A DNA stretch of 64,000 nt from Promerops cafer. Its lineage: Eukaryota; Chordata; Aves; Passeriformes; Nectariniidae. The position numbers and the translations under genes were made by a program. The DNA is taken from NCBI GenBank assembly GCA_013398275.1, contig VZSE01013367.1:622200-686199 (forward strand). Direction: 5' to 3'. The notes below the pieces were generated by a model. It saw nothing but the letters and a program-made list of their open reading frames with translations, searched no databases and was not told the origin of the DNA. This document shows, in pieces, positions 22,791 to 36,099 of the stretch. The stretch's first letter is position 1; each line of letters starts with the position of its first letter.

Positions 22791-25359
22791 GTCACTGCAT
22801 TGTGATAATTCCTCCTCTCTCAAGACCCCTGTTCTCGCAGGAAGAGCAGATATGTTCGTAGGGTAGCCAGGTGTCTTATATCAAACAACACTGCAAGGAC
22901 CACTTGAGCTGAGACAGGTGGCCTGTGCTGCACCTTGGGGCTGGCCTGGGTTTGCTGGAGAAGGTGTGGTGTGAAGGTGCTTTAGGTGCTGTATCTGTTT
23001 TCTTCTGGGAAACTGCTGGCTTGCTGCATCTCCGCATCAGCTTGCCTCTGTGTTCTTACCCTGTGTGTCAGAGGCATGGAGCCAGCAGCAGCCTTGGGAA
23101 TTGCTAGAGAACTCAGTGTGTGTTCCTCATAACCTTGCACAGCTCAGCCCTTTCTTCCACTTCACTCTGGAGTTTTTGGCCTCAAGCTTAGAACCACCCT
23201 GCGAAGACCAAACTGTAGTGCGGAGCAATAACCCATTCTCTCCTGGAGATCAAGAAGAATATGAAGGACCCATGGTTCATCCAGCCTAACAGACAATTGA
23301 TGGCACTTGCAGCACTGTATAGCCCTGCTTCACTGAAGATATAGTATTTAATGGGAAGACTAAGGCCTGAGTTGGAGACAACTAATTGAACTGATAGATG
23401 ACCTCTATGTCTGCTTAGCAAAATCAGTTTTGGTTCCACTACAACATCCTTGTCTGAGTGTGAGAGCAGCTCCTTACATTTGGGCTGGTGAAGGTAGAGA
23501 ACTGGTTTAAAATGAGATTTTGGTTGAACTGGTAAACCCTTTTCATGTATACAAGTGTTTGTGTATTATTTTCAAGACTTCACTGCTAGATTTGTATGGA
23601 TGAAAAGGTTTCACAATTTATTGCCTGGATTATCAAAAATTAAGTGTTAGGATGAGCTTTGCTGTGTATGACTAAGGCTGCAAATAGACATGTTCTCCTG
23701 CTCTTCTTGGGTTTGATAGACAAAACCATGGAGACTGACTGACCTCATGTTGCTGGACCCAACAGTGAATATGAGACAAGTTACTGTATCTCAGACCTAT
23801 TCCATTGTTTTGCTGTTGTACATTTCCACATTGTTACATTACACTGCTGCCCCTCAGGTAGGCTATGACAACCCTTTCCAGGAGGAAGCATGGAGGAAGC
23901 ATGCAGGGCCACACACTCATGTGCAGTAGCTGTGCACTTGCTGGCTGAGTGCTTACCCAGGTTTCACACTAGGATCTCTGGAGGAACAGCCTAGAGTTCT
24001 CTGTGTTGCACTAACTTGAAAATATCTTTTTAGCAATTGGTTTCCACTGCACCATGTAAGAACTTCCCAGACTCTCCTGAGGCTGTATGCACAAGTGCTC
24101 TCTGTGTGCCTATGTGCCAAGTGAGTCCAAGTGTGCTTTCCCTTCAGCCCATCCCTGCCTATGACAGAGCTGTGGGACAGCACATGTGCAAGTGCTCCTC
24201 TGTTTGTGACTGCATTGCCTATTGCAAGAACATTCAAAGGAAGGCAATGGAAATGTGATTGAGTGAATGGTGCAAAGAGCACTGAAAGTTTGTCAGGCTT
24301 GAGGTCTTCGTCTTTTTAAAAAATGAATAAATTCAAGCATTGGTGAGTACAGCAAAAAAACCCCAAACAAACTAAACCCAAACTTGTGCAAATATTGACA
24401 GGACTATGTTTCAGGAAACAGAGACATTGAGAGTTAGAGGTAGCAAAACAGTCAGCCCTCAAAATTATGCTGTGCATGGAGACTGTGGGGATGCCAAATG
24501 CTGACATGAACCGGGGCTTCTTTAGCGTATTATGGCCACAGGATATGGTTCAGGTTGTTTGGGGTGATCCTGTTGTGTTATGTAACTATATGTGTGCTGG
24601 CATGGCAGACTGATGAAGAGATGAGTTTGTGCTGAAATATGTGACATGCTCACTAAATCAGTAACCGTAACTTCAAGTAATCAGTTCAAAATAGTCTGGA
24701 ATAAATCACTCCTTATATGTACATGTTCCACCCTCACCCCTCAGCTGGAAACCATCTTGTATCACATTTGAAGGGAAAAAGCATGACTTAGCACTTTGCA
24801 CAGAATCCAAAGCTATTCTGTGGCACATAGTAAAGTTGTTATCTGTTCTTAGGAAGTTATTGATCAGAACTCAGGACCTTTCCATTTATACCACAGCTTT
24901 GTCAACATTGAAACAGAGATAAGTTTTATGCCCACTTTTTTTCCCTTGGGCATGCCCTGATCGATCCTTAAAATGGAGTCACAGGACACGCCACACCCTA
25001 ATGGACTGCGTGGCCTGTTCCAGGACTTCCTCTGACCCTGGGCTTTTGGAACTTTCTTCACTGATATCATCTTGCCTTTTTTCAGAAGCTCACCATAAGT
25101 GATAATAAGGCCCTTTCTTGGTGTGGTGTGAGCTGTCAGCCTCATTACCTGTAGAAGAGGTAGATATACCTGGTCTGTTAACTTCTGCTCTGTCCCTGTG
25201 AGATCATATCTATTGCAGGTATGTCCAAATGAAAATTGTAATTATGGTTATACACAGAAGAGACAAACATTGCAGTATGGTTCTACACGGATATCTCAGA
25301 ACATCCTACGTTAACCCAGTTTCCAGGGACCCTTTGCTGTTGTGGAAGTTTTTTTAAAT
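22791..25359. other. Non-coding DNA, no recognised gene
   Basis: A minus-strand 93-codon ORF (24864-25145) beginning MRLTAHTTPRKGLIITYG is rather basic and continuous but unrecognised. The other frames are shadows. No repeat of known family was identified. Confidence 0.45.
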
Positions 25360-25560
25360 TTCTGTTTCCGTTGTCAAATTCATGTGACTTTTAAAATAAC
25401 TGAATTTTCCTGTAATGTTGTCACAAGAGGGCAGAATCGGGGTTTGTACATGCAGTAACATTTAGCACAACTGAACAAATTGCTATATATCAGCTGAGCT
25501 GTGGTAACAGCTGTGTGCACAACTAGCCTGCAGCAGACATGGAGTAATTCCACTTAACGC
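25360..25560. promoter_or_regulatory. Candidate conserved element with a CTCF-like motif
   Basis: AT-rich, repeat-free block containing TCACAAGAGGGCAG at 25421-25434, which fits 12 of 14 positions of the CTCF core consensus (CCASYAGRGGGCRS) on the plus strand. The remainder carries a TATATATC-like stretch and a CAGCTGAGCTG E-box cluster near 25490. Occupancy cannot be judged from sequence alone. Confidence 0.35.
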
Positions 25561-27084
25561 TGTCTTCTCCTAGGTTAAGTCAAATGACCTTGCATTTATC
25601 ACATGCCAGAAGCATGCACATGCTCAATTATGAAGCTAGGATTATATGCCACAACTTCTTAAGGCTCAGTAACTTAATCCTCTATTTGAGCCCTAAAGGC
25701 TGTTTGTGTACCTTGAATGGGTATCTTCCCTATTTTTATAAAGCCAGACTGCACTGGCAGTCAGAGTAGCATAGTCTGCTCTTTGGAATGTTCTGAAGAA
25801 TCTGCAGCTTACTTCCTTACAAAAAGCTGGTCTTGGAAATCTGGGACTGTGTGAGTAGCCCTGTCCCAAGCAAGGTTACCTTCACCTACTGATAGTTTCC
25901 CAGCATTAACTACTTCCCTATCCATGGCTGAATAATTTCTACTGTTGCAACAGGCTCAACTTAAGGGTGACTAAAGTTGTTGACTTCAATATGTTTGTCA
26001 GCTACAATAACCACACAGATCACTTTCAATTAGTTAATTGGAAAATACATAATTAAAAATAATTGCTGTGATTTTCCCATTTTTACTGGACTTTGAAACC
26101 ACCTTTCATTTATAAAGAAACCACTCACAACTTCGGAATGAATAAAGCGCTCAGTGAGAAGTGTCTACTGAACTAGTCTGCAGCTATCTGACCAACTTCT
26201 AAGACAAGTTAAATGGATATACATTTGCCTGTACAGAGACAAGTCTTCAGGTATGTTGGGGTTAATTCTAGAGTTAGTTAAAAAAAGTGCACAACACTCT
26301 AAGAAAATAAAGGTTTTTCAGCTTCTGACTCTGTTAAATAATCATTAGTGACAGCACAGAATTGCATGTCCTCTGCTTTCTAGGTGAGAACCATGAGGCT
26401 GTAGTCCAGAAGGGACCTAAAGATGTGTCTTTTATGATGGCTAAGTCTTTACTAGCAAGTGGCACAATTATAGGAGGTAGTGCATGTAGTGTTTTCCTAT
26501 TGATCTGCTTGAAACTACAAATGAAAGGAAAAACAAATTAAAGAGACTAAGTTCACAAACAGGCTTCACCCCTGAGCCATCGAGGTTCCTGAATGAGCCA
26601 CATCATAACCAATGAAATACACTCTTCCCACATTAGTATCTCTTCTAGTTTGTTAAGCAGAACCTGTAAGACTCAGATATTAGTGTCTTCTACAGTGCTA
26701 CACACAGCTACATCTGCAATCACCCTTATTCAAGAAGCATCTCTAAGGAGATTACATTGCATGGTCCCTCCATGCAATGGAGAGGGCCACTCAAACAGAG
26801 GTGGCTTGTTGGTGGGATTTGTAGTCTCTGTGAACAGTGCCACTGGACAGAAGAGAACTGTGTGAAGGATTTTACTCTCCTGTAGTAAATTAGGAGCTTG
26901 TCTTGAGAGCAAGTACTCTCATTCAGGCCAAGTTTAGGTGACCTCAGTCTGAATAATAGATATTGTTCCTCCTGTTTTCCCTTTTCCCCAGCTGCTGGTG
27001 AACATTTGGGATGGCACTTGCTTGTTATCTGCTCCTCATTGTGGGCACAGAGGAACCTGTGCTCTGTGTGTGAGCATGCATGTG
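25561..27084. other. Unique non-coding DNA, possible small regulatory block
   Basis: The part at about 26030-26160 (AATTAGTTAATTGG, ACATAATTAAAAATAATTG, GAATGAATAAAGCGC) is AT-rich with stacked homeodomain-like sites and may be a small conserved element. The rest holds no gene or recognisable repeat. Confidence 0.35.
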
Positions 27085-27235
27085 TGTGTCTGGCTGCCTG
27101 TCATTACAGCACTAATGGAAATACTGCACGGATCACAACTCTCAATTAGCTCCTCGGGAGATTGCTGTGACAGCCAGTTACTGAACAGCAAGGCCTGAAG
27201 GAATGAATTAATTTGTAGTACACGGCAGTTAGAGT
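27085..27235. promoter_or_regulatory. Candidate conserved non-coding element
   Basis: Repeat-free block with CACTAATGG, CTCTCAATTAGCTCCTCGGG and GAATGAATTAATTTG, that is, two AATTA-type homeodomain cores with retained CpGs within 150 bases. No coding or splice structure. Inferred from texture only. Confidence 0.35.
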
Positions 27236-29689
27236 CAGAGTGTTAGCAATGGACTAAGACAGCAATAGACCCTGATTAGACTTCAGCTGCATGGTGCAAG
27301 AGACGGTTACCTGGGGGACTGTTACCTGTTACCTTTCCTTTTTTGTCTATCACTTCTCCTGGGGTTAGAAAAGATCTTGGACCGTGAATGAATGAGTTTA
27401 GAGCTCTTAGTTGGGTTCTTGGAATCACTGTCTGTCTGCCTGAGGCTGTTTGGCAGCAGGCAATGGGCTTTCATTCAACACAGACAAGGGCATGCTGCTC
27501 TCCTCCTGGCCTGGAGCCAGGCCACAGCCACTAAGTGAGTGGTATTCAGGGGAGGTAACCCGATCTTTCTGTCCTCTTCAAACAACAGTTCTCTTCCTTA
27601 TTCAGATAATCGTGTATCACAGAGGGTGTCCTAAGGCTGCTGCACCAGGGGATGCTGGTGTCTTGTCTTTGCAGTGATACATTTATACAGAGACATAGAG
27701 GAGCAAAATGTACTTGATAAGGCAGTCTTGGGGATCTTTATAGTGTGAAATTTCCAAGGCTTCTGCCCACAAACAGCCACATGTTCCCTCTGGTACGACA
27801 CTGTTCAAAGATTTGCCATCTCTTATTCTGTCATTCACAAAGATAAGTATTGTCTTTTATCAATTATGCAATCGCTGTTTCTTAAAACTTGTTTTTAATG
27901 TATTTTATAGAGATGGCTTATTTCTGTGCAAAAAGGATTTGTCACAGTGGGACACCATCCTTTCTTTACCCTTGACCAACCACCCATTGAAAAGCCATGT
28001 GAAGCTAGTGTAGTTTTGCATGTGGTACTTGTTTTAGCTGGGTCAGATCTGACCCTCTGAACTGCAGTGCTGGGAAGGAGTAAGGTGAAAATAAAGGAAT
28101 GTTCACAGAGCAGTCCTTGTGGAAGGTAACAAACATTAAAAGAAAGTTTCTTATGAAACTGTGTTGCTCTGGTAGGCTAAGTTCTTCATGTTTTGGAAAG
28201 AAAGATTTCTGAGTGGAGAGGGAAAGAGAAGTAGTTAACTGACAATGCAACCTCTAAAGGTGGTTGTCCTCTGTTTATCTGTAAAAGGACATGGAAGCAG
28301 CACCAGCCAACTCTTTTCAAACCATCTTGGTTTTTAGGCACAAAAGGAATCTTTTGTTTTGACCGAATTCCCAAGAATCATTCAGTCTGTGGTCCCTGCA
28401 CTCTCAGCCAACAAATGGAGCAGTTAACGTTACCTTTGTTAATAGAAGGCAGAAAATCAAGCCCAAGCTCCTCTCAGCACTGGTGTCCTTGTAACTTGCA
28501 ATTCAGCAAAGTGGTTGTAAACAGGTTTGCAGCTCTGGCAGTGCTCCTCCCGTGGGCAGTATTGCATTGGTGTGCTTTTATTTTCCTTCATTTTGAGTGC
28601 AAACAAAAGTCCAAACAGTCGATCTTTTCCTCTTTGCAGCCTGTGGCACTTCTTTGATCTTTGCCTCTGCTGCTTGTATGGAGCGTGTCCCTTGCTGCAC
28701 ATTCTGGCCAGTAAGTGGTGCTCCCCCCTTCTTTCCTGCAGCTCCATTCTTTGTGCAGAGCTGTGAGTGCTGCCATGCATTGCTGGTGCTTTCAGGTGTG
28801 TCTCACCCAGATGGTACGTCATGCTTTGATGTAGTGTATCGATACAATAAGGGTATTTCTTAATGGGAGTCCTAATGGTGTGTTTTTAATGGCACTTCTT
28901 GGCATTATCCCGTTGTCTGTACATACTGCTATGAATGGGTTCCTTGAATAGGTTCCTTGAATAGGTTCCTCTGCTGCAGACCACTGGAGAAGATGCATCT
29001 CAACTGGATTTATGTGTGCAATGTTGAATGCGAAGAGAACATTTATGTGGCTGACGAGGCTATGAGGAAGTTTTTCCCAGAATATTTCCCAGAAATGCTG
29101 GGAAAATGAGACCTTGTGATTTGGTAGTTTTTGGATCCACACATCCCAGTACTGTATTCTTGCCAGTTGAAGAAACACGTTTCTTTGCAAGGCTATGTGA
29201 TTTGGCTGGTATATGGGTTATGCTTTCTCCACTGGCCCTTTAAAGACAGGATCTTTTCAGTAACCTTATTCCACAATTAATTTGGACGAACTCAGTTGTG
29301 ATTTTTCCACACTTGATCACTATTGTCCTGGGTTTTTGCCTGGATATAAAATTCTAACATGCTGACCTGGTACCTGGGTTGAGTTTGTTTTTCTATGTAA
29401 AAACATGACACCAGGACCAAGGCAGAAGTAGTTTATCCTTAAGTGCTGGTACAGTTTTTGAAAGTAGCAAATAGCTACCAAATAGTTATGTTGCAGAGAC
29501 AGGGAGTAAGACATATTTGAAGAACAGGGAGGAAGAAATGGACTAAAAGAGAGAAGCAAAGAAGACAGGAGTACAGAAAGAGAGGAAAATTGATAAATAA
29601 AAAAAAAGAGAAGTGACTAAAGCAAGAGAAGAGAGAGGGAGATTCTCTCCTGATTAGAATTCATGAACTCCATTCTTACATTAAGTCTA
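27236..29689. other. Unique non-coding DNA
   Basis: Several overlapping frames of 80-123 codons on both strands (28415-29190) coincide but none has a recognisable domain, and opposing frames share the same bases. A 13-bp tandem repeat lies at 28938-28970. No gene is supported. Confidence 0.45.
28938..28970. repeat. 13-bp tandem repeat, 2.5 copies
   Basis: The unit GGTTCCTTGAATA is repeated exactly twice and then partially (GGTTCCT). Typical replication-slippage product. Confidence 0.9.
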
Positions 29690-30046
29690 TATATGACACC
29701 TGGCCTTTAATGTGAAGCTGCCTACGAGCATTAAAAATTAAAAGCAGAAGGTAGGATCCATCCATCTCGGGCAGCGCTGCTCCCCTCCTATCTGAGCTCT
29801 GCACAAAGCTATTACACATTGATAAATTATTTTGGGTAATAGCTGAGATATTACATTGTTTCTGAGTGAAGGTAAAATCTCTCCATGACATGGGCATTTA
29901 TCAGGAGCGCATTTCATCCTATTTATTATGGCCGAGACGAGATCGCAGGCTGCGGGCAGAGCTGGCACATCGTGCTGATCACCTCCCCCATCGCCTCCCT
30001 TCCCTCTGTCACTTAGATGATGGGATATTGATGGAGCTCATGACAA
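29690..30046. promoter_or_regulatory. Strong candidate conserved non-coding element
   Basis: About 360 bases of repeat-free sequence of mixed composition, with retained CpGs (CTACGAGC, GGCCGAGACGAGATCGCAGG) next to AT-rich sites (GATAAATTATTTTGGGTAAT, ATTTATTATGGCC). It ends at an exact HNF1-type palindrome annotated separately. The short frames inside it are low-quality shadows. This is the most enhancer-like block in the window, but conservation remains to be measured. Confidence 0.5.
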
Positions 30047-30059
30047 GTTAATTATTAAC
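30047..30059. promoter_or_regulatory. Exact HNF1-type palindromic site
   Basis: GTTAATTATTAAC matches the HNF1A/HNF1B consensus GTTAATNATTAAC at every position, with palindromic flanks extending it to 15 bases (30046-30060). Known HNF1 dimers act in liver, kidney, gut and pancreas. Its position at the edge of a CNE-like block makes a functional site more plausible than an isolated match would be. Confidence 0.6.
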
Positions 30060-33000
30060 TAAAGATATGCAGTTCACCTTTGCCAGGGGAGGGGGCATAG
30101 AAGAGAGCAACGATAGTTCTTAAAAAAATAAATATATCCATTGTATCTTAGGATTCCTTTCTCCACCTTCCTCTCCCTTCTACCTGTGGTATTTTACAGC
30201 CCCCCAAATAAATCTGATACATTATATGAATACCAGTATGGTCTAGAAGGCCAACAGAAATGGAAGAAGCTCTAAGAACCTTTCATTTTCTTCAAAAAAA
30301 GTTTACACAAAACTTTTCATCCACTGACTTGGCATTGGAAATAACTAGGGAGAAATTTTTGTAAGTAAGGGTGATTTCTCACTCTTCAGAGGGCCAGAAA
30401 GCAGAGGCATGGAATTTTGATTCTGTCCAATAAATGAATATATTATTTCTTTATAAGGAAGAGATGCCTTGACACTGAATATTTCAGTTACTCCCTTCCA
30501 CTGAGTGCTGGATGTTCCCCTGAAGGCTGGCTGGTTGTGCAGGAAGGCGATGGCTGGAAAGATAATGCCTGCTTCCATGCTCATCTGAGCTCCCAGGCTA
30601 AACAGGATGCATTTGCCAGCACATGAACGAGAGTTGATTGGTTCTGATCCTGCAGTTTGTTGACCAGGTTGGAGCCAAGGCAGTAAAAGGCAGTCAGGTG
30701 CCAGAGGTAACTAGTTGACTGTTTTACACTCAGCTGCTTCTGGTTTGTCCATAAAGTATCTTAATATTGTGCTGTTCAGGTAGTTCTAGAAGAAAGGAGC
30801 CATGGCTGTAAACCACCATGTCAGTGGTCATTTAGAAAATAATCACAAGGCTAAATAAAACAATCTATCAAAGGAGTAATTCCCTCCGTATGGTCACTTA
30901 GCAAGACCTGCCAAGTAAGTTTTCACCACTTAAGACTCTTTCAGGAGAAAATTAATGTCTGTTTGTTTTTCAAAACCAAAGCTGCTCTACATGCCAGTCT
31001 AAACTACAGGCACACCTAATTTCATGCAGGTTAGATTTGAACTATATAGCTCATTTAGGACCCATCTAATTCCCTTCCTTAAAGAAAGCATAAGATCATT
31101 ATTTCTGCATTGGAAAAAAAAAGAAAAAGGTTATTTTTCTAGTTGTCTTCTTATGAGCTGTGGTAGGGGATGCAAGATCACTGCCTTTGTGTCTGCAACA
31201 AACTGGTCTCTCCAGAGTAAAATTGTACATACTTTCTTCATGCTGTTCTACTTTAAGTATTCCAAAACTTGTGAAAGCTGCTGTGTGGTCTCTGTTCTTT
31301 TGGTGTAAAACATATATGCCTGTGAAGCAGTACTGATCAGGGTAAGGGAAAGCCAGTACCATTCTTTGAAATCCACCAGTTCTGTTCCCTTGGATTAGTG
31401 CCTCATACAGAAATTTCAGGAGCAGACATTTTGTTTTACTGATTTTTGGCTTCTCCTGTGAAATCTGAAGTTTTGGTTCTAGGCTAATCCTGAAAGTTCT
31501 TTTAAAAAAATTGAATTATTTAAATAAGTGTCATTTCCTATTCTATAGCTGTGAGGACTCTCTCTTTGAAAAGACAGATTTCTAATTATTTGCCTCAAAA
31601 TGGGGAATTTTAAGTACATTTAGCGGATCGATTTGGATTATCAGGTGTAACTCTTCCTCCGTGAGACCATGCTAGATACGGATGCACTGAAATTGCTGCG
31701 TATAAAAGCAAAACTTTCAGAGCCTTCATTTGCTTCGTATACTTTGGCTTTTTGAAATCTCTGAAAATCTAGCTGCTTGCTGTCAAAGGTATGAGAAAGA
31801 GAGATGGGATTGGGCTCCCATGTACAGATAAAGTGAGTGCTGTCTGAAACATGGTGGGTAGATTAGCTGTCTGGTTTCTGAGTAAGAAACTGCCCATCAC
31901 TGCGGTAAGGCTAATCGCCCTGTCCTTGTCTGGTCATAGTGATCAGTTTGCCCTCTACTTAATATAATAAGATATATAATAAAAATGTATTAACCACTGT
32001 GAACCACCCTCATCCCCCTCCCAAAACCCCCTGGGATCCTCCAAGGTTAGAGGATGTGCAGTATACTCACCTCAAAGTAAATTCACGGTCATTATCTTCA
32101 CCTTTTATTGCACACCTTGTCCTTGTCTGTTGTCTCCCTTGCAGCTGCTTTTTACTCTGGGCCTTGGACTGTAGTCCCTGCCTGTGCAATGTAGCTGTGT
32201 TGACATCACTGGCAAAATACTAATGGTGTAATGCCTGGTGGTCCCATTTATCTTCCAAAGATACCTTTCTGGTGAGCTTTGTGAGAACCACATCAGGCTG
32301 TGAACTTGTAAATATGTGTTCAGGGGGTCTGGGCTCATATGCTGTCTGTTACTCCTCCAAGGCAGAGGCTCCATCACTGTTTCCAAGCAATGTGCCCACC
32401 TGCTGGTTTTGGTAATGACAAGGGTTATAGCTTTTTTTCCTTATATTTTTACTTTACCTAGACTTTCCTCCTAGACATCTCATAAGTCAAGCTGTAATTT
32501 CTTAGTCAAAGAATGCCAAACAATTACTAACACAAGTAATAGCAGGAGTTCAGTGCTCCCGTGTTGTTCATTACCACACAGTTCTGTATTGGTATGAATA
32601 AGGAGGCAATGGAGAAGGGGCTCTGCATGATCTTGGAAATCAAAGCATTGAAAGCCCAAACGAAGAAGTCTTGTAAGACAATAGTATGAATACATTTTTG
32701 TTGAGGTCCAAAAGTACCTATCCATAATATTAGTATTTTCTGGAAAAAAGATGGTGATGTGTGGTTATATTACCTGCTGGCTCTCGAAATATAAGAGAAA
32801 TCTGAGTTAAGTTTATACAAGCTTTACTGGACTTAGCTCAGTTTTGAATGTAACTCGGTGTGATTTAGCTGATCTGTACCTAGGAGAGTGTGTTTGGCCT
32901 GGCAGCATGGGGAATGTCACCGGGCAGAGAGTAGCAGCAAATCAGACAGACCAAGACTCATCAGAATAGGGTTCCTTCACAAGAGCTAGAACTGAATGTG

Positions 33001-34380
33001 CAGTTTAATCAGTGTTGTGTCCTGATGTATGTGATAGAGCTTTCCCTGTGTTTGAGCTGTCAGGCAGGCAGCCTACTTGTTCCACAAGGCTTTATGGCAG
33101 TGCTGCCCTAGATGGGAGGTCATGTTCTGCTGTGGTGTGACAGATCCGGTATCCTTTGCTAACCTGGTTCCTTGTCTTTTGTTGTGACTGATGCAAAATC
33201 AGTTGAGAAGGTGCAAGGACTCCAGGCAGGTGGAAAGTTAAGGAACAGCTGGACTGTAAGGTCACACCTACTGAGACTGTGTATGTAGAAATTGTGCAGG
33301 GGCTCAGCTATTGGTCTCCACACCAACATAGGTCTAGATCTATCCTTGGACCTGGCTTATGTTTTTCAATTGTGCCAAGCTCCTGGCATTAATAGCAACT
33401 GAGGTGAAGATTGCAGAGATTATTTGTGTTTGGAAATACTACTTTTCATTGCAGTGAATATCCCCTTCTTCCTTTTATACTCTTGTTTAGACTAATGGAA
33501 ATAACAACCCAACTCTTAGCTTTTCTTTTCCTGTTCTTTATTCCTCAATATCCTCAGCAATTTGCACTTCATGTTTCTTACTCATGAGGGAAGATAGCAG
33601 AAACCTAGCTGATCTGTCGTCTTTGGTGTCCTTTATACTTTTTCATTTGTATTCCCTGAAATGACTGGCAAGACCACTTCATCCTTCAAGCCTTTTCTTG
33701 TGATCCACTTCAGTATTTTGATGCTTTTAGCAAAATAACTGGTTCTGATGTCAGTAAGAAACTTCATATTTATTAGTATTTGTCTTGCAATTTTATATTA
33801 AAAGCGTATTTTAAAATCATTTTTTCCTAAAGGCATCTACTCTTGCTTCTGGCGAGTCTGTCACGAGTATGCCACCTTCTTTCTGCCACTTGTTTCAGTC
33901 TGGCATGTTGAGCTTCAACTGAGCCTTCATGTGGATTTAAGCAGTAAACTGAACAGTGAGACCTTGAGCATGAGGGAGGTGCAGTGGCTTTGAGTGGTAC
34001 CATAAAATAAATCATTCCTACTAATGATGTGCTCTAGGCCAGACCTGGTGCTGCTTTCCAAACATGGCAAGCACACAGTGAAACACAAGGTACCACTGTG
34101 CTCATTCCGTACACCTGCAAGCGTTGGGCACCCCCATGCCCCCCGCCCTCTCCCCTCTATAGCATAAATGGAGGATCATGTTCCATATGCTCCCAGGTCA
34201 ACACTCAGAAACAGTTTAAGCAGCTTGGAGAAACTTAAAGAATTAACCCTACAGTAATTGTGGGGGAGAGGGGGGAAACAGTGTAATGGAGGGGTGAAGA
34301 GTTTCCATAAACCCATTGCCTCAGCTCAGAGAACCTGCTAAGGGGCAGTGGTCAGAGAAAAACAGAAGGAGAGAGAGAGA
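30060..34380. other. Unique non-coding DNA
   Basis: No gene or recognised transposon over 4.3 kb. The part at about 31618-31745 (TAGCGGATCGATTTGGATTA, TGCGTATAAAAGC) keeps several CpGs and may be a small conserved block. A GGGGGAGAGGGGGG purine tract lies near 34261. Confidence 0.5.
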
Positions 34381-34625
34381 TATCAAGTGTAGTAATCAGA
34401 ATGAAAAATGGAGCTCCGGTTACTTTAAACAAGAGCTAATTTATCATGGGAACGAGTGGATAAGTAGCTGAGTTTCAGGCGTTCAGTAAGTTCCCCGTTC
34501 TGCTCCAAAAATTATTCCACCCCTGTCTCCATGCTCCCATAAATCATCCCCTTCTTCACTTCTGCTCCGATTACCAATTACTCCTGCCTACGACACGCTT
34601 TCCCCTGCCCGACACAATCTGATGG
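34381..34625. promoter_or_regulatory. Candidate conserved non-coding element
   Basis: Repeat-free block with GTAGTAATCAGAATG, AGCTAATTTATCATGGGAAC, CTCCGATTACCAATTACTCC and CTACGACACG: clustered ATTA-type homeodomain cores plus retained CpGs. It contrasts with the pyrimidine-rich sequence just after it (34650-34745). Confidence 0.4.
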
Positions 34626-36099
34626 GCCCCTGCCTTTTAATTCTACAAATGCTTTTTCCTTCTTGCTCCTCAGCTCCCTGTCCCTACTCCTCCCCTCCCC
34701 AGTTTCCCTCTGTATCTTTGTTTCCTCTTTCCCTTCTCATCTATTTTTATTTTTTTAATTTGAAGAAAGGGAGGGCAGTAATGTTTTCTGGCACCTCCCC
34801 CCATGAGGTTGACTGAGCTGAAGGAGAGGAATAGAAATTAATTATTTTCCCAAACCTGAACTCTCTTTGGGTTTGTGAGTCTTCTCCCTAAGCACATGAT
34901 GAATTCTAGACCCAGTACAGCTGTATCAAAGGTGAAAGTCTTGTTCTTGAAAGGATATGTTGCTTTTTGTTGAGTCTTTGAAAGAAAATACAGGGTTATT
35001 TCCTTTTTTCCCTTTTCTTTATTGTACACAGAACTTTTGCAGAACGGAGATATTTTGTGAGCTGCACAGCTGCAGGCAGAAGAATTTTGATTTATATTGT
35101 ATTGTGCAATTTTTCTGTGTATGCTTCACCACTGCTAATATTTACACTGGAGTACTTCTAGGTAGCTGCCATACAAATGCAGGAGGACTGATGCAGGAGG
35201 CAGACTGGGTAAGAAAACCCTGATAATTTAGAAAAGGCTCACACAAGAAACTTTTGTTGGCTTCAATGACTCCATACATGAAATCAACTTGAACTAAGGT
35301 TGTACTAATTAGCCAATATCTACTTTAGGAGCATGTGTTGAATTTATTGATATAGCTACACCTTTCTAATATAAAATCCTTTGATGCTGCTAATGAATGG
35401 TTATCTAGTGTATCATAAGTCTGGTGCATTATTCAGATGCTGCATACATATGCACTTGGATTGCATATATAAAAATCCTAGAAAGAGATTTCAAACATCA
35501 AAGAACTGGCATACAATAATGTATTGTTTTGCTTCTATACATTTTCTTTTCACAACATGAATTATTTCTGAATGTTTGCCCAGGCTACAGTTAGAGTGTT
35601 TGAAATCGCTGTATGTCACATTTATGAGTTCAGCATAGACTCAACAGTTCTGTTTGATTGTAGCAAAATAGTTTCTGGATGCTTCATTAATTGAGACTTA
35701 AATAGCCTGTGTTCAGGAGGGCTAACTTGCATGAATCTAGTAGATGCTGGCATCTGCTAAGTTGGAAGAGCCATCCCAGCTGAAGGGAAATGTTTATGCA
35801 GGTCATCAGTCTGGCCTAATGTGCACAGAGCTGTTATTTCCACCTGTAAGACATTTAAGGAAATTGCCACGAGACTTACTGAATCCGAAAAGAGAAAATT
35901 CCCTTGCCCTGCTGAGAACAAGGTAGGCAAAGTGACAGCTCTGCCTGCTCTGCTGCAGAGAAAGCGGCTGTCCGGAGCTGATTTTTGTGCAGGATAATGG
36001 ATGGAGGAGATGGATTACCAAGTGATAAATCACACAAAGGAATTGGCTGGTGCCAGAACCCATGAGCAAGAAAATAGCTGGCATGCTCTGCAGTGGGTA
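34626..36099. other. Unique non-coding DNA
   Basis: Begins with a CT-rich tract (about 34650-34745) and then shows ordinary AT-rich sequence. No gene recognised; the frames present are shadows. Confidence 0.5.

Noticed and set aside
28415..29190. Cluster of 80-123 codon ORFs on both strands that looked like a gene at first
   Set aside because: Frames on opposite strands use the same bases, no domain is visible and no splice sites link them.
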